Shown piece after piece: positions 35,401 through 47,148 of a DNA stretch of 64,000 bases. A model generated the notes under the pieces. It was given only the letters and a program-made list of their open reading frames with translations. It was not told the DNA's origin and ran no database searches. The stretch's first letter is position 1. Every line of letters starts with the position of its first letter. The position numbers were made by a program, and so were the translations under genes. Source of the stretch: Voacanga thouarsii (Eukaryota > Streptophyta > Magnoliopsida > Gentianales > Apocynaceae); NCBI GenBank assembly GCA_026120185.1, contig JANUWF010001101.1:806001-870000 (forward strand), read 5' to 3'.

Positions 35401-36791
35401 GTACGTTCATTGGAAAAAATAAACTTCACAAAATGGTTCTTGGATAGTGGATGCTCAAGACACATAACCGGAAATGTAGCCTTATTAGAATATGTTCAAG
35501 CTACAAATGATAGGCTCATTACCTTTGGAAACAAAAAGAAAGGAAAAATACTTGGTATAAGTAAGATTGGTAAATGATCTTCAACTACTATCAAACAATT
35601 ATTATTGATTAATGAGATGAAATACAACTTACTTAGCATTAGTCAATTGTGTGACAACGGTTGCAAAGTTATTTTTGAGAAAGATTCTTACTCTATTATG
35701 GACAGCTCAAGTAATGAAATAATTTTTGTAGCCAACCGTGTTGCAAATGTATATGTATTCTATCTTAATGATCTTACAACTCATGATATTAGATGTCTTT
35801 TCGTGCATAATAATGATGGCTATCTATGGCACAGAAGACTAGGCCATGTATCATTTAATTTACTAAACAAATTATCTTCGAAAGAGCTTATTAGAGGACT
35901 GTCTAAAATAAGGTTTGATAAAAATAGAATTTGTGATGCATGCCAATTTGGAAAATAGATCAAAACCTCCTTTAAGCTTAAGAAAATGATTTCCATATCA
36001 AAACCCCTTGAAGTAATATATATGGATTTATTTGGACCTATGAGGACCACTTGTCTTGGTGGTAAGAGGTATGCTTATGTTCTAGTAGATGATTTTCCAA
36101 GATTTACTTGGACTTTGTTTCTGAGACAAAAAAAATGAGGCATTTTCTAAATTCTCTAGATTATTCAAGCGCGTCGAAAACTCTATTGGAAGCAAATTGA
36201 CTTCTATTAAGAGTGACAATGGAAGAGAATTTTGCAATAATGAGTTTACACATTTTTGTGATTAAAATGGAGTTTTTCACAACTTTTCAGTTGTAAACCC
36301 CTCAACAAAACGTTGCTATTGAAAGGAAAAATAGAACCTTGCAAAAAATGGCTAGATCTATGATTTGTAAAAACTCTCTTCCAAAGACTTTTGGGCTGTT
36401 ATATTGTTAACCGAGTCACGTTGAGATCTTTTTTAAACAAAACACCCTTTGAGTTTATGTTTGACAAAACTCTATCAATTTCCTATTTTAAAAAATTTGG
36501 CTTCAAATATTTTATTCTCAATACCTGAAACAATCTTGAAAAAATTTGATACCATATCCGATGAGGCTATATTCCTTGGATATTGTTCTAATAAAAAAGC
36601 ATATAGAGTGTATAATAAGAGAACTCTATGTGTAAAATAATCCGTACGTATTATCTTTGATGAATCTAGCATTTATACATCAAGAAAAAATGATGATGAT
36701 GATGATATAGTGAGTTAAAAAAAAAAAAAAGGCTAAGAACAACACAAAGCACCATCACTGGACATTCATACCAAAGAAGAGGAATTGGAAG
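35401..36791 (+). pseudogene. pol: S3 pol, 5' part: protease and integrase
   Basis: The protease active site F-L-D-S-G-C-S is intact (Asp codon 35443). Pre-integrase and zinc-finger part is open at 35605-35958, with H-x3-H and C-D-A-C-Q-F-G-K, then the TAG shared with S1 and S2. Integrase keeps M-D-L-F-G-P and S-D-N-G-R-E-F but has frameshifts near 36130, 36295 and 36395. F-L-G-Y-C-S-N-K-K is at about 36570-36600. It is interrupted at 36792 by solo LTR T2. Confidence 0.86.
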
Positions 36792-38559
36792 TGTTAGGTA
36801 CCTCATGCATATCACATATGGCGCAGCGAAAATATAAGAACGAGATACCATCCCAGGACTCGCATACATGTGAAAAACAAGACATAAAGAGAACAAAGGT
36901 AATAGCTTTACCTTTCTTTGAGCGTTTGAAAAATAAAAGTTTTCCTTCTTCAAGTCAAGGCGTGATCCAGCAATCCTCTTAATCAAACACCACGAGAGTT
37001 GAACGTCCAACTACTATAATCACAATGTGTGATTATCTCTAACAAAAATCCACACGGAGGATGACACTCAAGCACCAAAATGTTTATGTGCTAGTATAAA
37101 CCAAAGTGGCGGCTAGGGTTTGATCAAGATCACCGAGAGAGAAAAAGAGGAAGAATGTCGTGTGTGCCCTAGGGTTTGGAGTTTTCGTGTATGTTGCTTA
37201 CCCTGAGGATCCGTGCATATATCCTATATAATACACGAAAAATCCTGATGAAAATCACTCCATCTGAGAATTCTAAAATAGTTATAATTCCCTAATTGTA
37301 ATTGGAAATATCATGTTCTCTCAATTACAATTTAGACCATAAATTATAACTAATTATAATTTAGCCCACAACAACTTCTCTTTCTCGTAATTAACCCCAC
37401 TATGTTATCAAATAACATCTTGAGTATACAATCCTCTATTGTGTGTGACCTATTAGGTTTCCCAGTCAATTGGTAGCGAATATGAATTAATCCAAATATT
37501 TTTTAGATTAATAATCCATAATTAATTAGAATTAATCCTATTAATTCTAATCAAGATTGGTTTATCAATTTATCAATTTATAAACCCATATTCCCAGATC
37601 ATGAGTAGTATCTAGCAACACATCATGACCACCCAAGAGTCCAAGAAGTCAAGTGGCTTGACATGAATCCTTCAATAACAAACTATAGTGCAATTAACTC
37701 ATTTCACCATACAATATCTCACTCGGTCTAGAGTACATAATTAGTGCCAATTCCCTACAGAATATATATTAATTATGGCCTGAATATAATAGTACTTGTA
37801 CCAGGAACCCACTACTCTATATGTGTATCAATTGGAACTATTTTCAATACACAGTCGCCTTAGTCAAGGACTTCTCGAGTAGTGATTCTTATAAGTGGCC
37901 GTGAGATATTTGCCCTTACTATTAGGAGTGGTGAATCCTTTATTAACCCTCTCAACTACTTTCGTTTATCTCACAATGTACCTAATATCCATCACATAGG
38001 CAGCCCTCGTTCTGGCTCTAGAGATTGGAAGCAAAGTACAACACTCAACAAACAAAGTATTTTGGAGATTTCAAGTCTAAGGATACTTACACGTTTACTA
38101 TATTGAGATTATATTACTGACACTAAATAGTTATCTATGTGATTATCACATAGCTAGGTCATCCGATGTACTTGTTCCATTAACAAGCATTCATGTGTTA
38201 ACTTTGAGTATCTCAATACTCACGGATATGAGAACCACTGCCTGATCAAATCAGGAAGTCTAACACATGCTAGTCTTAACGTATTAATAATGTACTGTCT
38301 CATTAATACTACGACTATGGACTAGGGCTGTTCAAAATACGGTTTGAACCGTTTTTCTGAACCGAACCGAACCGATTATTTGAGTTCGGTTTGATTTTTA
38401 AGAAATACGGTTCGGTTCGGGTTCGGTTTAAAGGGGGATTTTTTAGTTCGGTTCGGTTTTCAGTTCAGTTGAATTGAAATTCAACCGAACCGAAAAACCG
38501 AAATATTTAAAAATTTATTTTTTTAAATAAATTAAAACTAAAAATGGAAAGGAAAATTG

Positions 38560-38968
38560 TGAAATCAAAACCCTAACTCCCAAAACAGTAAACACTTTCG
38601 GTCTCTCTTCTCTTTCACTCCCCCAACTGAGCCGACTCTTCCTCCTCCCGACTCCCTTCCCTTTCGCTTTCCGTCTTCCATCCTTACTACCGGTGCCGGA
38701 AGCGGAAAGTTGTAGGGACTGCCGTCTTCCATTGACTCCATTTCGCTCTCCGTCCTAGCCCTGCATCTTGTAATCCTCCAAGTCCTTGTACTGTGTGTAG
38801 GGCCTGCCGGACTAGTGTTCAGTGTTCACTGGTAGCCCTTCTAATTTCCCTCTCTTTTCGTTCTCTTTCTTTTCCATTTTTTCCTTTTCCTCTTCCTTTT
38901 CATCGTCTAATTTCCTTTTCTTTTCTTTTCGATCTCCACGGCAACGGTGTAGAGAGAAATAATAAGAT
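38560..38968 (+). other. Captured 5' leader region upstream of clathrin-assembly exon 1
   Basis: Begins after the hAT subterminal repeats with AAAACCCTAACTCCC and is pyrimidine-rich (TCTCTCTTCTCTTTC, then TTCTCTTTCTTTTCC) up to the ATG at 38969. It looks like a plant 5' UTR, perhaps with proximal promoter. CCGTCTTCCAT occurs twice (about 38672 and 38722). I see no certain TATA box. Confidence 0.5.
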
Positions 38969-39662
38969 ATGGGGATGCTTCAGACTTGGAGAAAAGCCTA
39001 TGGTGCTATCAAAGACCACACAAAAGTTGGACTTGCCCATGTTAATAGCGATTTCAAGGTTCATTTTGTCTATAAATTCATCTTTTCCGCATTTTGTTTG
39101 TGGGTTTTTGATTAATGTTTTAAGTATGAAGAAAATATTGATGGGATTTTGATGAAAATTTGTGCGGTTTTCATATAGTTGTGAGTAGGATTTGGATGTG
39201 GCGGTTGTTAAAGCTACGAATCATGTTGAGTGTCCACCCAAAGAGAGGCACCTTAGAAGTGAGTATACTTTTCTATTTTTAATGAATTCTATTTGGTATT
39301 AAGGGATCCGAAATTTTTTGTGAAGAATTTTGTCGGTTTTTTTCAATGTTTGGGGAGAATATCTTACCAGTGGACACGGGTTTTTACCTTTTTGCGGGAA
39401 ATTTGTGAAATTTCCTCTGGGGTACTGGTTTTGGGAGGAAAATCTTGAGTTCCTGCGTTTGGGGAAAGAGAAATATCACTTGGTGTTTTAATTTTTGGGC
39501 CAATTTTAATATTTTTGTTCTGGGATTTAGTGATCGATCAATTTGTTTTGGGTGCTTCTTGCAGAAATTTTGCTTGCCACAGCAGCTGTTCGGCCTCGGG
39601 CTGTTGTTGCATACTGCATACATGCGCTGGCTAGGCGATTGGCTAAGACTCATAATTGGACG
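38969..39662 (+). pseudogene. Captured ANTH-domain clathrin assembly protein gene fragment (3 exons)
   Basis: The protein family binds membrane phosphoinositides and recruits clathrin at the plasma membrane. Exon 1, 38969-39058, starts M-G-M-L-Q-T-W-R-K-A-Y-G-A and ends at GT. Exon 2, 39189-39258, reads D-L-D-V-A-V-V-K-A-T-N-H. Exon 3, 39565-39662, includes A-T-A-A-V-R-P-R and [14 protein letters not shown] borders and phases (0, then 1) fit exactly, giving 86 codons without a stop. Exon 2 into 3 keeps the ANTH lipid-binding pattern K-x9-K-x-R-H. This is the N-terminal quarter to third of the ANTH domain, closest from memory to Arabidopsis At5g35200. The rest of the gene is absent, so it is a captured fragment; expression is unknown. 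Confidence 0.88.
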
Positions 39663-41560
39663 GTATTGATTTTGTTGCAAATGCACAACAATTACATTTT
39701 TGGCTTAGATTACTGATTGTTAATTGGACGGTATTGGACCGTATACATATGCATATAGTTTGGAGAAAGGAAGAAAACCATGATTACCATATGACATGAT
39801 ATGCTTTGGGAAGTCCAGTTGGGTGTCTTAGTGTTGTTCCTTAAAAATGTGGGTAATTTTTAAACTTTTTAAAATTTTAGTTTTTGTTTTAAACTTTCAA
39901 ATAGCTACATCTTGTCTTCGAGCTTTATCAATTCTTTTTGAATGTTAAATCCTTGAGATATTTTTATTAATCTAAGGTGTTTTTTTTTCCCATTTGACTT
40001 ATATAAACCATTTTCAAAAACTCTTTTTACTCTTTTGGCCTGTTCTCAATAATTTGTCCCATTTTCAAAAACTCATTTAACTCTTTTGGTCTGGTTTTTG
40101 CTAACATTTGACCTATGTCAAAATATATTTTTAAAATACATATATTTTTCATTAATTTTTTATCCTTCTTTTAATGAAAAGCGAAAGTCCTAGAATTAGA
40201 TTTTCATATCATAACTCTTGAAGTCCTAGAATTTCAAATCCTCTTGAAGTCCTCATTTCTAGATGTTTGGATGATGTTTGGATGAAGATAATGGATGGTG
40301 TTTGGATGAATAGTCTTATTTCTAAATGTTTGGATAAAGATATTGGATGATGTTTGGATGTTTGTGGAGTCATTGAGAAATTTGCAGTCATTGAGTATTT
40401 TTGCAGTCTATTTGTATTTTGTAGTGTATTTGCTTGGTTGATTGTGGGAGTATAGCTACATGTAAAGATATTTAGTGATGAAGGATGGATTTATGATGGA
40501 TTACTCTTACAATAGGAAGGAGAATAGGAAGGATTCAGGGGGTTTACTGGAATTATTTGGTGGATGTTAAATGTTAAATATTGCTAGAAGTTGATAGTTG
40601 TAGTAGTATTGCTGTAACTTTCAGGTTGTGTGAGTTATCGTATGGCTACGTACACCAAGCTTTTTAGGGTTCGTTTTTTGTTTTTATGCTCTTAATTATT
40701 GCAACATGTTTTTAGTTGTCTTAAAATGCCATTTTGCGGAGCTAATTTAGCATCAACATCTGAATCATAAGCACAATTAGAGTTAGTCAATCTCTCTTTG
40801 TCTATTGGTATGTGTGTCTCTGTGTAAAACACATTTTATAGCACCCGATAGTGGGCAGTAGTACCACTGCAACTCTCTCTTTCTTCCACTATAAAGCTAT
40901 ATGTTGTGTAGGGTTTTCAAAGAGAGGCTAATATAAGAAAAAAACACACACACACAGAAACATACACATTCAGTATTTAGACAAGGAGAGGAATCAAGGG
41001 AAAGAAAAATGGGTAGGCAGTGGTGCTATTGAGTGTTGACTGTTGAGGCCTGAGGGGAATGTTGGCTGGATTTCTGAATGCTGTTGGGGGGAATGTGGGG
41101 GAATGTTGGCTGTGTTTCTTGTAGCTTTAATGGGCTGTTTTTATGCATAGGTGAGTATTTAACACCTATAGAGCAGCAATATCATTCCTAGAATCTTAGA
41201 AACAACCAATTTAAACTCAAATTTATGATGCATGTTGCCTCCTTAAAAAAATAACTGATTTTTTTTTTCATTATCTATTCCAGCTTACTGGAGATTTGGA
41301 CAAGATGGCTATTGAGGAAAATTGGAGGGGCCTGGCTAGTGGCTACTGATGTCAGTGATGTGAATCAATCAACCATTGTTATGTTGTAATATTTTTCTTT
41401 ATGGCTATGTAATGTAAATGTAATGGTATTGGACTCATTGTTGGTTGGATTGGATAATGTTTATTGGGCTAATTTTATTATTTTGGACTTTATATTGGAA
41501 TTAGATTTTAGTGATGTCTGTTGGGCTTTGTTTAATGGGCCACGATTTTAATTTCGGTTA
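39663..41560. other. hAT interior, uncharacterised
   Basis: About 1.9 kb. It opens with GTATTGATTTTG, which could be a further intron donor after exon 3. It contains a repeated TTGGACGGTATTG (39656 and 39723), an AC-repeat at about 40941-40958, and near 41268-41283 a pyrimidine tract ending TATTCCAG that could be a splice acceptor before CTTACTGGAG. No recognisable protein is encoded; the right subterminal AACCGAACCG cluster starts at about 41550. Confidence 0.45.
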
Positions 41561-41935
41561 TAGACCGAACCGAACCGAAATGTGTTCGGTTCGGTTGTCT
41601 CGGTTTTATGCTGTGTCCGGTTCGGTTCGGTTAGACACAAAAAAACTTAAAAATCGATTTAAACCAATTTAAAAAATCGAAAACCGAACTGTTAACCGTT
41701 TGAACAGTCCTACTATGGACTATTTAAGTACTAACACTATACAGTGTAGTAGGAATCTTATATCATGATCTATATCATGATTTTCTTACCACAGTGTTGT
41801 ACTGAGGATTTTATCTAACAGTTATATTATATAAAAGTAAACAAAAGAAATTGTAAGATAAATAATGCCTTTTATTGAAATAAAATGTGTCATATACAAC
41901 GTATAAGTGATTGCTTCTAGGGCATAACACTAACA

Positions 41936-43634
41936 GAAAAAGCAACAAGTTGAACAAAGTAACTAAGAAACTGAAGAGCTCACTGATCAAGGGCTACTAA
42001 AGGATTGGAAGTACAAAATCGGTCGTCCAAAAGAGCAAATTATTTGTGATCCCAGCCGTGGAGTCAAAACTAGACGGTATTTTATAGACAATTTTGCATT
42101 ACTTTCTAGTATTAAACCTAACTATATTAATGTGACTTTACGTGATGATTTTTGGATACTAGCTATGCTAGAAGAGCTAAACCAATTTGAGAGAAATCAA
42201 GTTTAGAAACTCATCCCTAGACCACTTGATCATCCGGTTATTGGTACCAAGTTGGTTTTCTGAAACAAACTTGATGAAGATGGAGTGGTGATTAGAAATA
42301 AAGCTAGACTTGTTACCCAAGGATTCAATCAAGAAGAGGGCATTGATTATGACTAGACATTTGCTCCCGTTGCTAGATTAGAGTCCAAAAGAATGCTACT
42401 TGTCTTTGCATCTTTCAAACATTTCATGCTTTATCAATTGGACATTTAAAGTGCATTTTTGAATAGTTTTATTGAAGAGTAGGTATATGTAGAACAACCT
42501 CCGAGTTTTATTCACGAGCACTTTCCAAATCACGTTTTCAAACTCTCAAAGCCTCTTTATAGTTTAAAACAAACCCCACAAGCTTGGTATGAAAGGCTCA
42601 GTGGATTTTTACTCTTAACTCAAGAGGCCTGATCGATACCACACTATTTATTAAGTCAGAAATTCTAATGACCTTCTCATTGTCTAAATTTATATTGATG
42701 ATATCATTTTTTGTGCTACTAATGAATCCTTGTGTAAGATGTTTGCCAAGACTATACAGCAAGAATTCAAGATGAGCATGATAGGAGAACTCAACTTCTT
42801 TCTTGGGCTGCAAATTAAACAAACTAATGGTGAAATTTTCCTAAATCAATCTAAGTAGGCTAAGGAACTGCTCAAACGGTTAGGTATGAATGAAGCCAAA
42901 GAAATCAGTACACCTATGACCATTTCTCTAAAGCTTGACAAGGATGAAAATGGTAAGAAAGTGGACAAATCAAAATACAGGGGTATGATTCGAAGTTTGT
43001 TATATCTTACTGCTAGCCGACCCAATATTATGTTTTCAGTTATCTTTGTACCAGATTTCAATCGTACCCAAAGGAATCTCCCCTATGTGCTGTGAAATGC
43101 ATCCTTAGATAATTAGTTGGAACATATGATTATGGTTTATGGTATCGTCGTGCTAACACATTTAATCTTATAGGCTACACTGATACAGAATATGCATGCT
43201 ATAAAGTTGAACAAAAAAGCACTAGAGGGCGCTATTAATTTCTAGAACATTCTCTAGTGTCATGGCATAGCAAAAAACAAGCTTATGTATCCTTATCCAC
43301 AATCGAGGTTGGATATATTGCTGTAGGGAGCTGGTATGTGCAAATTTTGTGGTTGAAAAACACATTGCTTGATTTTGGTCTCAATTTTGATTGCGTACCT
43401 TTACAATGTGATAATACAAGTGCAGTCAATTTAACAAAAAATCCTGTTCAACATTCTAGGACTAAGTATATTGAGCTTAAGCATCATTTTATTAGAGATC
43501 ATGTGCTCAAATGTGATGTTTGTGTAGAATATATCCCCTTAAATGAACAACTTGCAGATATATTCACAAAACCTCTGGCTGAGGACCAATTCTTCTTTTT
43601 GAGAAAAGGATTGGACATCACAAAAATTACATGA
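41936..43634 (+). pseudogene. pol: S3 pol, 3' part: reverse transcriptase and RNase H
   Basis: Resumes after T2. RT at about 42190-42760 has N-Q-E-E-G-I-D-Y-D, an R-L-E-S-K-R-M-L-L segment, and I-D-D in the catalytic Y-I-D-D (about 42685-42697). Frameshifts lie near 42615 and 42662. R-P-N-I-M-F-S is at about 43017-43040. RNase H is open from 43257 to 43634 with S-W-H-S-K-K-Q-A, C-D-N-T-S-A, A-D-I-F-T-K-P-L and a natural TGA end. It is the best-preserved RNase H in the S complex. Confidence 0.86.
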
Positions 43635-44113
43635 CTAAAATTTTGTTGGGAAAGATTTGACTGTCTGTTTTTGCAAATCTCTAAAAAAACATAATTTTGG
43701 AGGAAAATTTTGGATGCAGCATTTCGAAGTGTAAATCCAAAACTCTTCTTCCAAAACTCTTACTTTAAAGAATTCCTTATGGATGAACATTTTGGATAAA
43801 TCCTCAATCCAAAATGAAAATAACCTGATGCTTCGTATGTCCTTAAAAAATAACTGCTTCTAGATTATTCTTTTTGGAATTCAAAATAATAGTGCTTTTT
43901 TCAAGATAGTTTTTGAAATCTCTAATGAAAAGCCTCTTTCCAATGGACTTGATTGTATTTATCTTCACAACCTCCTCAGAAATCACAAAAAGCTTTTTTC
44001 TCTCTTCTCTCTTGGATTCTGAAATCAACCTAGAACTCCATCTTTCTTCTTTCATAACTTTTCTAGTTTCTCTCTAAACAACTAAAAGCCTAGGCCCTAA
44101 CCCTCTAATCACA

Positions 44114-45690
44114 ATGGTAAAATCCCATAAATCGACCAAACCCAAGCCAAAGAAAGCCTGAAAAATCACTTCATCAATAAAGCAACAATCAGCTGCTGAG
44201 ACTAAATCGACTGCAAAGGAAAAAGGAAAGGAAGTCGTTCCTGAACTCCTAGTTTCTCAAACCGATTCTTCAAAATCAACTCCAGAACAAGAAAGTTTCG
44301 AGACCCAGGTACCTCGTATTCTAGACTCTAAAAGTTAATCCGATTTTAATAAATGGGTTTCAAGAAACCGAACTATAATTATTGGTTATCGCACAAATCC
44401 AAAGTCTTTTCTGACTTTTACAATTGTGTTGAATATGTTTGAGTTTTTTGGGTAGGGAACCTTGTTATTTGTTGGTGAAAAGTTGTTTATTACTCTCATA
44501 TGGGAATTTTATGCTAATCTGAGCAAAAGCCGATTAGAGGAGACTGGAGGGGGGTTTATGGTCTAGTGGTATATTTCAAGGGTTGGGAGTAAGAACCTTG
44601 AGTTTGATCATCACCTATTGAACAGAATATGCGGAGTTAGAGATGGCGAGATTTAATTTTTTAAACTAAACAAGTTCCCAGAATGAACTGATTTGTTTGA
44701 TTTGGGAAGTTTGAAAGAACATTCACTGGTGGGAAGAGTTTTAAGAACTCAAATGATAGGAACACTAAGTGGTTGAATGGACCGAGTAGGATTCTGCACT
44801 ATATGGTTTCAACCATGGTAGTTCCAAGTTTTTGTCACAAAACCTCTATAAACATTATGCAAATTGTGATAATGTTGGCGCTCTTCGAAAGTAGGCCAAT
44901 ATGTTTTGGGTATCTTACTGCGAAATTAATGATGCAAACAAGGAATACCTCCAGTAAAGCCCTGCCTTATGGAAACTTATTAACTAAAGTGTTCAGACAC
45001 TTTAGTGTTGATCTAAGTTCTGTCACCAATGCTTCTTCAAAGATGAATATGTATAGCTTTGAGTCGTTCGAGAGGATGGGATATGTGAGAATGGAAAATA
45101 AGTGGAAGCTGCTCAAAGATGCAGCTGATGATGAAAAGGAAAGGTTGTTAAAGGTTAAAGCCGATGGCGAGACTGCCCAACCTGCAAGAGCAAAAAGAAA
45201 CGCTGAGTTAGAAATTCAAAAAAAAATCCTCTAGTAAGGGAAAACAGAAAAATCAGGACACAAGCATCAGTCAGAGCATTCTGGAAGCAATTATTTTGCT
45301 GGCTGTTAAGGTAGGCAGCCTTAGCTCAGAAATCCTGACGTTTGGGTACAAACTAACTACTGTTGAAAAGAAGGATCACAAGGCTGCCTAAGAGGAAGAA
45401 CATGCCAAATGAACCACCTCTCCGCATGCTGTAGAAGGAGCTGGTCAATAGACTGAACAAGCAAAATAGCCAAGCTCCGAAAAGGAATCTGGGCAAACCG
45501 TAGCTAGTCCAAAGGATAAGGAATTGAAGGTTGATGCTCCTGTCTTAGTTGCCCCTACTGAAGTCCTTGTCTCATCTAGAAAAAGGCCAAAGTATGTGGT
45601 GGACAAGAGAAAGTCTAGCCGCATTATTGGATAACATTCCCAAAAGGGTGCTAGATCTAAAACAGAGACCTTTCATATATCCTAAGTGAC
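44114..45690 (+). pseudogene. S3 ORF3, accessory ORF downstream of RNase H
   Basis: ATG at 44114, about 480 bases after the RNase H stop. The N-terminus is Lys/Pro-rich; the middle has stops and a frameshift near 44700. The stretch 44773-45234 is open and carries the conserved core: L-P-Y-G-N-L-L-T-K-V-F-R-H-F, then S-F-E-S-F-E-R-M-G-Y-V and a charged tail. Similarity to S1 continues to K-R-K-S-S-R-I-I-G at about 45610-45635. An intact ancestor would have had about 500 codons. Role unknown; an env-like or chromatin/nucleic-acid-binding role are both guesses. Confidence 0.65.
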
Positions 45691-46956
45691 CATTTCTGCG
45701 GACTGCTTACCAGACTTCTTCTGCCGGAATATTTTTTTTACTACTTTTTCATTGATACCTACTTTTATCATTTCTACACTCGTTTTTAAACAGTTTATAT
45801 TTTGCACTTCTCCTACTTTATCTGTTAAAGATATATTTCCTCTATGTGCATTTTGCACAATTTATTTGATATCTTTATTCTCCTTATTTTCTACTTTTGC
45901 TCTTTGATTGATGATAAAAGGAGAGAAAAGTCACAGATTGTGGAATTGTGAGTGAATGTGAGATAATGTGAATTCTGAATATATATTGATTGTATATAAT
46001 GAAAATTAGTTATGGATTGTGTCTATGTCCATTTATGATCATAGTTTGAAAATACGAACTGTGAAGATATGAGCGTTTTAATGGAGTCTATATTGAGATA
46101 TCATTGTTGTTAAGGATAAAGGAGATTGAAATTTGTGCATGCCATGAGTCCAGTGTGCATTCTGACAATTTATTTTTTTGGCTAATCGAATAATCTATTT
46201 TGAAAATGATTATGATATGCTCTATATTAAAAATCTCAGATGATGAGGATATTTATACCTATATCTTTGATTGCTTAGAAAATTTCCTTGAAGTCTAAAA
46301 TATCTTCAGAAAACTAGGCAAGATCAAAATCTCTGAAAATTCGTTTTTACCCTACACATACACAAGGAGAGTTTTGGACTCACATTTCTTCAATCCAAAA
46401 GTCTAGTCAAAAAATGGGTTCTAAAAAGGCTAGTTTCTATCTAATTTTATCCTATTTTGGACACATAGTTTGGACATCTAAAATCTTGAGTCCAAAAGTT
46501 CCTTAGTTCTCACTTCTTCTAGTTTGGATGCACATTTTGGAAGTAAAAAATTTCTAATCTTACTCTTAAATCGCACTTTATGGCTTCATATCGTATGTTC
46601 ATATATGCATATATTAAGGAGAAGCATTTCATCTTTTGATTTACATTCTATACCTCTTTGTGTACATATCTATACATTTTTTAAATTGTGGCTATTCTCT
46701 TAAGGAATAATCGTGTGATGGAAGGAAGGAGGATATAGAGGTTGGTCAGGCCGTATACTTATTGAGCCATGTTTATGAGTATATCCCTAAATTTTCTATC
46801 TTAATCTCATAAGCATTCTTTGAGTCCTATAATGAGATATTACCTTTCAATGAAAAATGTTCTCATTTCTCTCAGTCTAACATGTCCGTACTGTACATAT
46901 CATTGTTTTTATATCACAATCCCATCAAGTTTGTCATCACTAAAAATGGGAAACAT
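45691..46956 (+). other. S3 3' noncoding region and polypurine tracts
   Basis: A PPT-like AAAAGGAGAGAAAA lies at about 45916-45929, about 1 kb upstream of the tract that abuts the LTR (AAAAATGGGAAACAT, about 46943-46956). The interval is AT-rich and has no gene. It aligns with S1 16796-17944, without the S1 repeat expansion. Confidence 0.65.
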
Positions 46957-47117
46957 TGTTAGCCCTAAGAGCATTTTCCTGTGTTTTGACTTATGATAAA
47001 TATTGATGAGAACTAATTTGTATGGCTTACATGTGATATGACATGTTTGACTTAGTTCTTTTAAGGCATGCATATAAGGTTGCTAAGTTGCTCTTGAGGA
47101 AATGGAATCCAAAATTG

Positions 47118-47148
<31 letters not shown>

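Larger units (their letters stand above)
38323..41712. mobile_element. hAT-type DNA transposon (3.39 kb, non-autonomous) carrying a host gene fragment
   Basis: The 8-bp target duplication CTATGGAC (38315-38322 and 41713-41720) flanks terminal inverted repeats TAGGGCTGTTCAAA and, reversed from the right end, TAGGACTGTTCAAA. Intact T1 LTRs show the empty site at the same place. Subterminal zones at both ends are packed with ACCGAACCGA/TCGGTTCGGT words, typical binding-site clusters of hAT elements. No hAT transposase reading frame is visible. The interior holds captured clathrin-assembly gene sequence. Confidence 0.9.
36792..41935 (-). mobile_element. T-family solo LTR T2 (split by a hAT element)
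   Basis: The plus strand starts TGTTAGGTACCTCATGC and ends GGCATAACACTAACA, the same ends as the T1 LTRs. Without the hAT insert (38323-41712) it is about 1.75 kb, equal to the T1 LTRs. No internal region is present, so it is a solo LTR. Flanks GGAAG (left) and GAAAA (right) are a degenerate target duplication; S1 shows the uninterrupted site at about 12795. Confidence 0.88.

Noticed and set aside
38793..39152. 119-codon plus-strand frame overlapping the captured gene
   Set aside because: It reads the 5' leader and exon 1 in the wrong frame and runs into intron 1; the ANTH frame starting at 38969 is supported by homology and splice sites.
44114..45690. Calling ORF3 a viral envelope gene
   Set aside because: No signal peptide, no fusion peptide-like segment and no obvious membrane anchor; the position alone is not enough.
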